Assembly: GCA_019119305.1 (NCBI GenBank)
Contig: DWXH01000040.1
Location: 142,156-206,155 of the forward strand
DNA: 64,000 nt
Direction of reading: 5' to 3'
From: Candidatus Alistipes merdigallinarum
GTDB lineage: Bacteria > Bacteroidota > Bacteroidia > Bacteroidales > Rikenellaceae
Part shown: in pieces, positions 26,776 to 35,216 of the stretch
How the letters are laid out: every line of letters begins with the position of its first letter
Numbering within the stretch: the stretch's first letter is position 1
Notes under the pieces: model-generated
The model's database searches: none
What the model was told of the DNA's origin: nothing
Seen by the model: only the letters and a program-made list of their open reading frames with translations
Translations under genes and position numbers: made by a program

Positions 26776-28404
26776 ATGAGCGTCAGACAAAAAAAGATTA
26801 TCCGAATAACGGCAATCTGTATCGTAGCTGTACTGATCCTGCTCGCAGGGACGGAAATATGGATCACACGGAAATTGGAAACCGTCATCGAACAGACGAT
26901 CCGTAAACAGGGGGGAACTCCCCGTGAAATACACATCGGCAGCGTTTCATTCAATCCGTGGAGCCGAACCGCCCGTCTAAATAAGATACAATTCCAAATC
27001 GGATTTCCCCAAAAAAAGACAGACATTAACCTAAAGATCAATCATATAATTATCGAAAAACTCCGACTGCACGGCAAAAACGGAGCCGAATTTACGACAA
27101 TCGATCTGGATACGCCGATCTTATCTATGACCCAACACGGAACCGAAAGCCCGAAGGATTCAACCCGCAGTGTCACAAAGAAACTCATCGAACGAACTCC
27201 CAATATAGGAAATGCTCTAGCGGGATCCGTTCGTATAACGAACGGATCGCTCCATATTTTCGAAGAAAAAAACGGCAAACAGACTCACCACGCATTTCAA
27301 AATCTATCCTTTACAACCGGACGACTCGACAACGAAACGTTCACACGAAACTCGACAGCAGCAGTTCACGGGCTTCATCTGTCTATCCGACAGGTGCAAT
27401 ACCAATTCGACGAAAATGCTTTACGGCTCGAAGCCGACACCATCGTACTTGCCGGAGATTCGATCCATATCGGAGCTTTACGTCTGCTGCCGCTATATAC
27501 CCAAGAGGAGTTCGCTGCATTGGCTCCGGGACATGCGGATTGGATTCAAATCACCTCTCGGGACATCAATGGATACGGAATCGATCCATACGAATGGCTT
27601 ATTCACAAAAATTTCACAGCCGACAGCCTCGACATCGGAGCTGCTCGGATCGAAAGTTACAAAAACCGCAACATCGCTCAAGAACAACGAGTCAAACCGC
27701 TGTTTTTCCAACTGCTAAGTAAAATTTCCGACCCGGTGAACATCCGTACGATCGGATTCCGAGACGTGCAGGCTATCTATTCGGAACTCGCACCCGATAA
27801 AAACACGCCGGGTGTAATCGCTTTCGACAAAATTTCAGGGTCGTTTCGGGGAGTAACCAACCGACCGAAAGATTCGGAACAAAATATCAATTTCGAAGCC
27901 AACGGACTTTTCCAACATACCGTACCGATGCGACTCTCCATTTCATGGCCGGCCGACACGACCGAACCCCATTTTGTTGCCACCGGCGAGTTGGATTCGA
28001 TGGCTCTTTCACTTATGAACAGCATCACCGAACCGATCGCCGATCTCAAAATCGACAGCGGGAGACTGCAACGGCTCACATTCCGTATCGAAGGCGATTC
28101 GACAGAGGCCGAAACGGAACTCACCATGCTGTACGACAATTTGCAAATCGAATTGATCCATCGCAAAGACGGAAAAATCCGCGAACGCAAGTTGCTTTCG
28201 ACCGTTCTGGACGACTTTGTTCTCATTCCGGACAATCCCCACCTCGGACAAACCCGCATCGGTACCGGAACCGCCCTGCGCAATCCCTACCGTTCGCAAT
28301 TCAACTACCTGTGGAAGTCGATAGAAACGGGGATCAAATCGACGTTGATCAACCGCCATATCAAACACGACAAGCCCTATCGTTCCCGTCACAAACATTT
28401 TTAG
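26776..28404 (+). CDS. Membrane-anchored AsmA-like protein of unknown function
   Basis: A 542-residue protein with one N-terminal membrane helix (about 8-28) and a long, beta-rich remainder outside the cytoplasmic membrane. The segment following the helix (TPREIHIGSVSFNPWSRTARLNKIQF) resembles the repeated beta-groove start of AsmA/DUF748-type proteins, which bridge inner and outer membranes or influence lipid traffic. The C-terminus is basic (LINRHIKHDKPYRSRHKHF). I recognise no enzyme motif. It stands alone, convergent with the AI-2E transporter gene, and no hairpin terminator follows, only a purine-rich tract. The AsmA link is by pattern, so the function remains open. Confidence 0.6.
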   Translation: MSVRQKKIIRITAICIVAVLILLAGTEIWITRKLETVIEQTIRKQGGTPREIHIGSVSFNPWSRTARLNKIQFQIGFPQKKTDINLKINHIIIEKLRLHGKNGAEFTTIDLDTPILSMTQHGTESPKDSTRSVTKKLIERTPNIGNALAGSVRITNGSLHIFEEKNGKQTHHAFQNLSFTTGRLDNETFTRNSTAAVHGLHLSIRQVQYQFDENALRLEADTIVLAGDSIHIGALRLLPLYTQEEFAALAPGHADWIQITSRDINGYGIDPYEWLIHKNFTADSLDIGAARIESYKNRNIAQEQRVKPLFFQLLSKISDPVNIRTIGFRDVQAIYSELAPDKNTPGVIAFDKISGSFRGVTNRPKDSEQNINFEANGLFQHTVPMRLSISWPADTTEPHFVATGELDSMALSLMNSITEPIADLKIDSGRLQRLTFRIEGDSTEAETELTMLYDNLQIELIHRKDGKIRERKLLSTVLDDFVLIPDNPHLGQTRIGTGTALRNPYRSQFNYLWKSIETGIKSTLINRHIKHDKPYRSRHKHF

Positions 28405-28520
28405 AGACAAATAGGGGAAAAAAGAAGAGAGAGTATGTGTGTAAAAAACAACGGAGAGAGGGGAAGGAAAGGAAAGTGACGTAAAAAAGCAGAGAAAAAA
28501 GAAGCAGAAAACAAGAAAAG
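28405..28520. repeat. Polypurine-rich tract between convergent genes
   Basis: About 115 bases on the plus strand are almost entirely A and G with few interruptions (blocks such as GGGGAAAAAAGAAGAGAGAG). No hairpin terminator is seen here although the two flanking genes converge. Confidence 0.6.
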
Positions 28521-28534
28521 TATTAACGACCCTG

Positions 28535-29611
28535 TCATTGTGAAACAGGCTTGTCGTCCTGTTCTTTACTCTCCGGGGAGAGCGTATCGGAGGGAATCAG
28601 GCCATATTCCCAATAATAGATCCGAATCAACAGCAGAAATCCCGAAAGGAGCAGCGGGCCGAAAATAATCCCCCAGAATCCGAACAACGGAATCCCGAGT
28701 ATCACGCCGAAAACGACAATCAACGGATGGGTATTCGTTATCTGACGCATCAACACGATCCGACACAGACTATCCACATTGGCAATCACCAAAAAAGCAC
28801 ATAGCCACATAACAATCCCCTGCCAAGGCGCCACTTCGACCCACAAGTATATCCCCATCGGCACTGTCACGACTGCCGTGCCGACCATTGGAATCAGACC
28901 GCACACCGCAGTCAGGAAAGCCCAGAAAACAAAATCGGGAACTCCCAAAAGCCAGTAAACCGCAACTGACGCTATCCCCTGACAAAGCATCACCAGCGGT
29001 ATTCCGACAGCATTGCTGAAAATGATTCCCTTGACTGCCTGCTTGATACTCGTAAGGCTTGTCCCCCGAAAAGGCAAATACATAATTACCCGACGCTCCA
29101 TCTCCCGTCCCCGCTGCAACATGAAAAACAGTACGACCAACATCAGCAGCACGTTGACCGTAAAGCTATACGTCGTATCGAATAACGACGACGCCACTCG
29201 CGTCACTACGCCCCCCGAATCCTGCAACACCTTTTCGGGTACGATTCGGAATCCGAGCAGATCATTCGCCTTTTCCAACAACAGGTTGAACATCTTTTTC
29301 ACCTGTACCGTATCAACAGCCGAGACCTCCGCCGCAATCATCCGGAACGTAAAAAACCCCAAACCCGAAAGCAAAACGGTCATCGCCAGCACCAAAACCG
29401 ATGCCGCAAGCCACGATCGCCAATGCCACCGTTCGGTCAGGTAGAACATCACTCGCCGCAAAACGACATAGAGGGTCACAGCCCCCAGAAACGTCCCGAT
29501 AAAGAACTTCAACCGATAAACGATCAGCAAACCGATAACCAACAGCATGCCGATAAACAACAGTTGCCGAAAAAATGCATTGTCCGCGCTGCGTATTCCT
29601 ATTCTTCCCAT
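28535..29611 (-). CDS. AI-2E family transporter (TqsA/YdiK-like membrane protein)
   Basis: A polytopic protein of 358 residues from the chosen start ([16 protein letters not shown]). The frame is open 40 codons further upstream, but that extension is Cys/Ser-rich and unlike the family, and the hydrophobic region follows directly after the internal Met. About eight hydrophobic segments and the C-terminal [27 protein letters not shown] stretch are diagnostic of the family. Members export autoinducer-2 or act as Na+/H+ antiporters in known cases; substrate here is unknown. Divergent from cysteine synthase. Confidence 0.85.
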   Translation of the reverse strand: MGRIGIRSADNAFFRQLLFIGMLLVIGLLIVYRLKFFIGTFLGAVTLYVVLRRVMFYLTERWHWRSWLAASVLVLAMTVLLSGLGFFTFRMIAAEVSAVDTVQVKKMFNLLLEKANDLLGFRIVPEKVLQDSGGVVTRVASSLFDTTYSFTVNVLLMLVVLFFMLQRGREMERRVIMYLPFRGTSLTSIKQAVKGIIFSNAVGIPLVMLCQGIASVAVYWLLGVPDFVFWAFLTAVCGLIPMVGTAVVTVPMGIYLWVEVAPWQGIVMWLCAFLVIANVDSLCRIVLMRQITNTHPLIVVFGVILGIPLFGFWGIIFGPLLLSGFLLLIRIYYWEYGLIPSDTLSPESKEQDDKPVSQ

Positions 29612-29710
29612 ACGATAATCCGATTTTATTCCGTTCTCTACTACAAACAAATATTTCACCAAACCGCTACATTCGGAACAAGATCGATGACATTGCGACC
29701 GAAAACACGT

Positions 29711-29718
29711 TATATTTG
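29711..29718 (+). promoter_or_regulatory. -7 box of cysteine synthase gene
   Basis: TATATTTG matches TAnnTTTG and ends 30 bases before the ATG at 29749. It also shows that the long open frame reaching back to 29575 is not the real start. Confidence 0.55.
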
Positions 29719-29748
29719 CATCAAGGCCCAATAAATCACAAAATACCT

Positions 29749-30696
29749 ATGGAAAAAATCGCAAAAAAACTGACGGATCTGATCGGCAACACCCCGTTGC
29801 TCGAACTGGAACGATACAACCGTAAACATGAACTCGAAGCCCGGCTGATCGGGAAACTCGAATACTTTAACCCAGGCGGAAGTGTAAAAGACCGTGTAGC
29901 TCTTTCGATGATCGACGATGCCGAACGGAAAGGGTTGTTGCGTCCCGGCGCGCTGATCATCGAACCGACCAGCGGAAATACCGGGGTCGGCTTAGCATTG
30001 GTCGCTGCCGTACGGGGATACACCCTGATTCTGACGATGCCCGAAACAATGAGCCTCGAACGCAGGAATCTGCTCAAGGCACTCGGCGCAAAGATTGTCC
30101 TGACACCTGGAGCTGAAGGCATGAAGGGAGCCATAGCCAAGGCTGAAGCCCTGAAACAGGAGAATCCAGGTTCAGTTATTTTGCAGCAGTTTGAAAATCC
30201 GGCCAACCCGGCTGCACACATTGCCACCACAGGTGAAGAGATCTGGCGCGATACGGAAGGGAAGATCGACATCTTCGTGGCAGGAGTCGGAACGGGCGGA
30301 ACCGTGACGGGAGTCGGGAAAGCCCTCAAAAAGCACAATCCGAATATCCGCATCGTCGCAGCCGAACCGGCATCTTCCGCGGTTTTGTCGGGGGGAAAAG
30401 CCGGTCCGCATAAAATTCAAGGCATCGGGGCCGGTTTCGTTCCCGCTATTTACGACGCTTCTGTTGTCGACGAGGTCATCCCCGTTGATAACGATGACGC
30501 CATACGCTGCAGCAGGGAACTGGCTTCCGCAGAGGGTCTGCTGGTCGGCATATCGGCCGGAGCCGCCATTGCCGCCGCTACACAAATCGCCAAACGGCCG
30601 GAAAACCGGGGCAAAACAATCGTCGCCCTGCTGCCCGATACCGGTGAGCGATACCTTTCGACCGAACTGTATGCTTTCGACAGCTATCCGCTCTAA
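29749..30696 (+). CDS. cysK: Cysteine synthase A (O-acetylserine sulfhydrylase)
   Basis: A 315-residue PLP enzyme that makes cysteine from O-acetylserine and sulfide in the cytoplasm. The PLP lysine is in [11 protein letters not shown] (about residue 47), the substrate loop is [12 protein letters not shown] (about 73-84), the phosphate cradle [10 protein letters not shown] lies near 180-190, and the C-terminal Ser motif VGISAGAA is intact. The 315-residue length fits CysK. The start is the ATG 30 bases after the -7 box, giving [18 protein letters not shown], the usual N-terminus. No serine acetyltransferase is adjacent. It shares a terminator with the convergent L,D-transpeptidase gene. Confidence 0.96.
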   Translation: MEKIAKKLTDLIGNTPLLELERYNRKHELEARLIGKLEYFNPGGSVKDRVALSMIDDAERKGLLRPGALIIEPTSGNTGVGLALVAAVRGYTLILTMPETMSLERRNLLKALGAKIVLTPGAEGMKGAIAKAEALKQENPGSVILQQFENPANPAAHIATTGEEIWRDTEGKIDIFVAGVGTGGTVTGVGKALKKHNPNIRIVAAEPASSAVLSGGKAGPHKIQGIGAGFVPAIYDASVVDEVIPVDNDDAIRCSRELASAEGLLVGISAGAAIAAATQIAKRPENRGKTIVALLPDTGERYLSTELYAFDSYPL

Positions 30697-30728
30697 ATAA
30701 CCTTAACGACACGACTATCTTAACATAC

Positions 30729-30780
30729 GACGACCGGACGGCAAGCCCGAAAATTTCGAGATTTGCGCCGTCCGGCCGTC
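30729..30780. terminator. Large hairpin between cysK and the L,D-transpeptidase gene
   Basis: Arms of 14 bases (30729-30742 and 30767-30780, GACGACCGGACGGC with one mismatch) flank a loop that itself contains the palindrome CGAAATTTCG-like core. It sits between two convergent genes. Confidence 0.8.
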
Positions 30781-30859
30781 ATGTATTTTCGTCGTATATT
30801 TTTCCTTAGAAATAAGGTGTTAGCAGATTATTTCCGCTTTACCGTCCCCCCTCAATCGG

Positions 30860-32374
30860 TCACTGCGTCCGGATCAGCATATAGGGAGATTTTTCGGGAT
30901 CGAGCCACTGCAACACCTCGACAACATCCTCCTCGGGAACCGTAATACACCCCGCACTTCCCTTGTCATATCCGCTCTCGACGTGGAAAAATATGGCGCT
31001 TCCCTTATATTTCTCTACCGGACGCATGTTGTACTCAACCACAGCGGCATATTTGTAGGCATCGTCGTCGCGCCGCAGGTACTCGAAATTGTCGGTTTTG
31101 GGCTTCTCGGTCGTCATCTGATTGTAAAGCGGGTCTTCAGAATCACTGATCCAATAGTGTTCGGGAGTCACCACTACATAGGGCCACCGCAACTCAATGT
31201 CCGCCTCGTAGCCGAAAGCGAATCCCATCGGATAGGCTCCGGATGGTGTCCGCAGATCCCCTTCGCGCTTCTCTCCGAAAGGAGCGATCCCGGCCCGTCC
31301 GACATTCGAGTGGATCACCGGAGCCGCCTCGAACCACCGTCCGTTTTCATCCTTTTCGTAACGGCGGAACTGGCACAAGACCCGATCAGGACGGTCGTTA
31401 TAGACCAATATCAGCTGCCGGCAACTATCCGGCAACCGGATCTGTTCGTCTTGGAAACTCTCAATAAACACATCCGTATCGTTCGTTTTGCGGTACTCCT
31501 CAATATAACCTCCGATCCACGCGATCCGTTCCTCGATCGGCGTCCGCAACTCCGAAGGAGCCCCTTTGACCGCCTGCCGATAGCACTCCTCCGCACTGCG
31601 CATTGCCATCGTATCGCCGTTCCACAGGCAACCCAGGCGTTCATATATCGTTCCCAACATCAGATTCCCCCATGCTCGTCGGGTAGCACTCCCCTCTTCC
31701 AGATAGCGATCGATCTCTTCCATACGTTCCTCGGCCAACTCACGAAGCCTAATCGTCCGTAAATGGGAATAGTTTGTCCCGACCGTCTCGTTCCACTGAC
31801 GGGGTTCTTCACACATATATACCCCAACCAGCGGATCAGTGGTCTCCGCCAACGTCAAACCGACCGTCCAATAAATCGGAATCATCGTCTCCTGCAACGA
31901 ATCGCCCACAATCGTACAGCCTCCTCTGTCGAGCGTATCGGTCCGATCCACCACGCAATAGCGAATACGCAACGAGTCGGACTGCGAAGCCGTCAGCCGG
32001 ACATCCAAAAAATCACCTCCGATCCAACGGCGCAAACCCCGCTCCATCCTGGCTAAACGACCGTACCGCAACGTATATCCGACTTTGGCAGTCCAACGGT
32101 GCAAAGCCTCTTCCTGGCCGGCACTCTGGATCGTATAACCCATCGCGTTTGCATCGACCATGGCGTAAATCAACTCTTTCGAGAGTCCGATCTCCTCCGC
32201 AAAGGATTTTTCGGTCAATATCGAAGATGTAATATCTTCCGTTTCGACACGGATATAAGCCACCTGATCGGGATAAAAAGCCCGTACGGCAACAACCCCC
32301 GCCAGTACAACGATCAGCAGCAAAATCCAACCGCCAAGCCGTAAAAGCCATCGTCCCATACCCCGTTTTTCCAT
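30860..32374 (-). CDS. L,D-transpeptidase family protein (YkuD-type catalytic domain)
   Basis: A 504-residue membrane-anchored protein: hydrophobic segment about residues 8-30, then a long extracytoplasmic region. The C-terminal part has the L,D-transpeptidase active site HVESGYDKGSAGCITVPEED with nucleophile Cys476 and the preceding His, and the upstream strands APFGEKREGDLRTPSGAYPMG. Such enzymes cross-link meso-diaminopimelate residues of peptidoglycan or attach proteins to it. The middle (about 60-310), containing WNGDTMAMRSAEECYRQAVKG, may be helical and TPR-like. It lies 42 bases after the symporter gene on the same strand and may be co-transcribed with it. Confidence 0.85.
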   Translation of the reverse strand: MEKRGMGRWLLRLGGWILLLIVVLAGVVAVRAFYPDQVAYIRVETEDITSSILTEKSFAEEIGLSKELIYAMVDANAMGYTIQSAGQEEALHRWTAKVGYTLRYGRLARMERGLRRWIGGDFLDVRLTASQSDSLRIRYCVVDRTDTLDRGGCTIVGDSLQETMIPIYWTVGLTLAETTDPLVGVYMCEEPRQWNETVGTNYSHLRTIRLRELAEERMEEIDRYLEEGSATRRAWGNLMLGTIYERLGCLWNGDTMAMRSAEECYRQAVKGAPSELRTPIEERIAWIGGYIEEYRKTNDTDVFIESFQDEQIRLPDSCRQLILVYNDRPDRVLCQFRRYEKDENGRWFEAAPVIHSNVGRAGIAPFGEKREGDLRTPSGAYPMGFAFGYEADIELRWPYVVVTPEHYWISDSEDPLYNQMTTEKPKTDNFEYLRRDDDAYKYAAVVEYNMRPVEKYKGSAIFFHVESGYDKGSAGCITVPEEDVVEVLQWLDPEKSPYMLIRTQ

Positions 32375-32416
32375 AAAAAAAGCTTTTTGAGGTTTATATT
32401 TTCAGCATATGTCGTT

Positions 32417-33727
32417 TCAACAAGAAACGGGTGTTTCCGTTTCGGTCTCTGCATCTGCCTCTTCAACCGGATCCTCCTTTTCGTTCCGGCTCACGACACA
32501 GGCCGCCATCGCATCCCCCGATACGTTCACCGCCGTAATCAACATATCCAACGGACGATCCATCGCAATGATCATCGCAATACCTTCGGCCGGAATCCCT
32601 ACCGCCACCAATACCAGCATCAGAATCGCCATCCCTCCGCTCGGAATACCGGGTGTCCCGATAGAAGAAACCGTAGTCAGCACCACGATCGAGAGCATTT
32701 GGGCCAACGACAAATCGACCCCCATCACCTGCGCCACAAAAACCGTAGCTATGGCGTGATAACAGCTTGTCCCATTCATGTTGATCGTAATACCGGTAGG
32801 AAGCACGAAAGAGATCACGTTGCGGGGCAGGCCGAGTTTACGCATCTGCTCGACATTCAGCGGCAGACAGGCCGCACTGGAACACGACGTAAAAGCCAGC
32901 AGCTGCACGGGAAATACTGCCCGCATATAGGACTTCAGCGGAACGCGGCTGAGAAAGCGGACGATCAACGGATAACATACGAACAAAATAAAACACAACC
33001 CGATCACGACGGTCAAAGCGTAGTACCCCAAAGCCAGCAACAGATCGACGTCTCCGGCAAAACTGACCATCAGGTCGGCCATCAGGGCCATCACCCCCAA
33101 TGGAGCGATTTTCATTACGTAACCGATGATCTTCAATATAATCGCATTCAACGACTCGACGATCTTTTTGACCGGAGCCGACCGCTCCCGGCCTACCGCC
33201 ACCATCGCTACGGCAAACACGATCGACAACAGGATCAACTGCAACATGGCCGAGTTATCACCTGCAGCCTGAACGACATTCTCAGGGACCAAATCTTCGA
33301 TGAAGTGGAGCGGTCCCTGTTCCTGAACCACCTGTGCCGCCTCCTGTTTCTCGGCGACGGACTGTTCGTAATGGATTCTGAACTCTTCGGCCTTCTCTCG
33401 TGGGAACACGAAACCCGGACGGATTACGTTTACGGCTATCAACCCGATAAATATAGCGAATACAGTCGTTATCAGATAGATGAACAGCGTTTTGAGTCCC
33501 AATCGCGAAAGGTGCTTCATATCGCTCATGTTGGTAATCCCGCTGATAAGCGACACCACGACCAACGGTACCGCAACCAACCGCAACATACGGATAAACA
33601 CCGTACCCCAAGGTTTCACCCAATCCGTAACCACCTGTTCGGTCCCGGTGGACACGGCAATAAAGCCGATCAGTATTCCGATCGCCATCCCGATCAGAAT
33701 CGTAACATACAACGGTAGTTTTTTCAT
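32417..33727 (-). CDS. Dicarboxylate/amino acid:cation symporter (GltP/DctA family)
   Basis: A 436-residue SLC1-fold inner-membrane carrier for glutamate, aspartate or C4-dicarboxylates with Na+ or H+. Conserved features: the TSCSSAACLPL serine-rich re-entrant loop near residue 270, PTGITINMNGTSCYHAIATVFVAQ in TM7, and the second hairpin VSSIGTPGIPSGG near 350. The periplasmic insert after TM3-4 (KAEEFRIHYEQSVAEKQEAAQ) is longer than in E. coli GltP. The acidic C-terminal tail (EEADAETETETP) is cytoplasmic. Family-level specificity only. Confidence 0.93.
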   Translation of the reverse strand: MKKLPLYVTILIGMAIGILIGFIAVSTGTEQVVTDWVKPWGTVFIRMLRLVAVPLVVVSLISGITNMSDMKHLSRLGLKTLFIYLITTVFAIFIGLIAVNVIRPGFVFPREKAEEFRIHYEQSVAEKQEAAQVVQEQGPLHFIEDLVPENVVQAAGDNSAMLQLILLSIVFAVAMVAVGRERSAPVKKIVESLNAIILKIIGYVMKIAPLGVMALMADLMVSFAGDVDLLLALGYYALTVVIGLCFILFVCYPLIVRFLSRVPLKSYMRAVFPVQLLAFTSCSSAACLPLNVEQMRKLGLPRNVISFVLPTGITINMNGTSCYHAIATVFVAQVMGVDLSLAQMLSIVVLTTVSSIGTPGIPSGGMAILMLVLVAVGIPAEGIAMIIAMDRPLDMLITAVNVSGDAMAACVVSRNEKEDPVEEADAETETETPVSC

Positions 33728-33824
33728 CTGTATCCGGCGTATTTCACTCGCTACTAAGACTTCGCTTCCGCTTTATACGCCACTCTTTTTTTTAACAAAA
33801 TCCTCTTTGCTGTTTTTTGTGCCC

Positions 33825-33832
33825 CAAATTTA
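33825..33832 (-). promoter_or_regulatory. -7 box for the symporter gene
   Basis: Read on the minus strand this is TAAATTTG, about 98 bases before the ATG. The distance is long and no -33 element is clear. Confidence 0.4.
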
Positions 33833-33887
33833 TAAATTATCAAGAAATTCGGAGAACCTCTCCGTGAAAAAACGAATTGTCCTTCGA

Positions 33888-35057
33888 TCAGAACGACGCC
33901 TCCGTTCTCAAATTCGCTCCGCCATCCGCCTTATAATAGGAATTGTCGGCTCCTACGTTCGACCGGACAATATGGTAAAACAACGATCCATGTATCATAT
34001 TGCCCGGATCGACGACAAAGTTCCGATAGTTGAAATCGGTCGGGACCTGCCCTGTATTGACCTCGATCCCCACCTGTTCGATCTTGACGAACGATGCGCC
34101 GGGTACATGTCCGGCAAAAGGCACTTCGAGCGAAGTCAGGATATTCGAACAGTTCTGTGCATGGATCCGCCCGAACCAACTGGAGTGATCCATTCGCGAG
34201 AAGACGAACGCATCTTCGCAATTCCACGCCGAGAGGTTGTTGCCGTTCGTATGTTCGGAAAAAACGAATCCATACCGGAAAGCGCTTTTGACATACAGGT
34301 TCCGAAACTCCTGTTCAGGGTTACACCACAGGCGGGGTCCGATAAACCCAGCCGAGTAATGCCCTTCGGCAGACGGTGCTTTCAATGCAACACTTCGCGT
34401 CGACGAGAAGATCAGAACATTATCCGTATACATGGTCGCTGCATAGGCCATATTCATCCCCGACAGGCGAGGATAGCCCCCCGGTTCGGATTTCGCCTGA
34501 AAGGCAATATCCTGCAGACGAATGACCGCCTGATTAAGACCGTAACCGTTCGCTCCGGCACCGACGGCAAAGATCGCTACCGGGCATTCGGAAGGATCGG
34601 TCTGAATTTCGCCCAACGTATCGGAAAAGAGAATCGTCCCCTCGTCCCACACCTCTGAAGTATCCTCCACCGTATGATTGGCATAAGAACATGGGGTCAC
34701 TGCACAACCTTCTCCCTGTATACGGATCATTCCGTAATCGCGCTTGCCGGGGGTAATCGATTTGGGTTTCAAGATCAGATGTGCCCTGACATTGTATGCC
34801 TCCTGGAGTGCAACCAAACGATAACGGCCTTTCGGGAAATAGACCGTTCCCCCTCCCCGATCCATCACCGAATCGAGCAAAGCCTGAATCGCCGGGCCAT
34901 CATCCGTCACGCCATCGCCCTTAACTCCATAGTCTTTTACGTTATATACCGGAATAATCCCGTCGGGAGCAGTTTCGTTTTGCACTCCGCCTCCACAAGA
35001 GACAAAGCACAAAGACCACACGGCCATACAACAAATAAAAAAAATCTTTCGTATCAT
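33888..35057 (-). CDS. Pectate-lyase-3/GH55-like right-handed beta-helix lipoprotein
   Basis: A 389-residue lipoprotein (lipobox LCFVSCGGG) with the Pectate_lyase_3 opening YNVKDYGVKGDGVTDDGPAIQALLDSV at about residues 43-69 and PKGRYRL, then right-handed beta-helix coils. The family covers polysaccharide lyases and GH55/GH28-type glycanases, so a secreted polysaccharide-active role is likely; I cannot assign catalytic residues. I start at the second in-frame Met (MIRKIFFICC), which places the signal peptide at the N-terminus; the upstream Met at 35075 would add six residues. The promoter box lies 30 bases upstream. Its 3' end is close to the symporter promoter, with no terminator visible. 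Confidence 0.82.
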   Translation of the reverse strand: MIRKIFFICCMAVWSLCFVSCGGGVQNETAPDGIIPVYNVKDYGVKGDGVTDDGPAIQALLDSVMDRGGGTVYFPKGRYRLVALQEAYNVRAHLILKPKSITPGKRDYGMIRIQGEGCAVTPCSYANHTVEDTSEVWDEGTILFSDTLGEIQTDPSECPVAIFAVGAGANGYGLNQAVIRLQDIAFQAKSEPGGYPRLSGMNMAYAATMYTDNVLIFSSTRSVALKAPSAEGHYSAGFIGPRLWCNPEQEFRNLYVKSAFRYGFVFSEHTNGNNLSAWNCEDAFVFSRMDHSSWFGRIHAQNCSNILTSLEVPFAGHVPGASFVKIEQVGIEVNTGQVPTDFNYRNFVVDPGNMIHGSLFYHIVRSNVGADNSYYKADGGANLRTEASF

Positions 35058-35086
35058 AATTTCCAAATTACACATGCCAGATTAAA

Positions 35087-35118
35087 CAAATATAGGGCTT
35101 TTCTCCGTAATTTCCCAA
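35087..35118 (-). promoter_or_regulatory. Promoter of the beta-helix lipoprotein gene
   Basis: On the minus strand TTG (35116-35118), 21 bases, then TATATTTG (35087-35094) gives a full -33/-7 pair, about 30 bases before the ATG at 35057. Confidence 0.6.
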
Positions 35119-35165
35119 CCCGATCCCTCCTCGAAAATTTAAAAACATACCCAAAAAACAACACT

Positions 35166-35198
35166 TTTCCGGCAAATTAAAACTAAATTTGCCGGAAA
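35166..35198 (+). promoter_or_regulatory. 13-bp-arm palindrome overlapping the -7 box of the PAP2 gene
   Basis: Arms TTTCCGGCAAATT (35166-35178) and its exact complement (35186-35198) flank a 7-base spacer. The -7 box TAAATTTG (35184-35191) lies inside the right half. Genes on both sides point away, so it cannot serve as their terminator; an operator or a 5'-leader hairpin is more likely. Confidence 0.6.
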
Positions 35199-35216
35199 TT
35201 TATTCAGAAACGCTTC

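Noticed and set aside
32377..32388. AAAAAGCTTTTT palindrome between symporter and L,D-transpeptidase genes
   Set aside because: Too short and without a loop or distinct T tract; does not look like a terminator.
32387..33718. 443-codon plus-strand open frame opposite the symporter
   Set aside because: Shadow frame; strongly His/Arg-rich composition and no homology, while the minus-strand product is a complete transporter.
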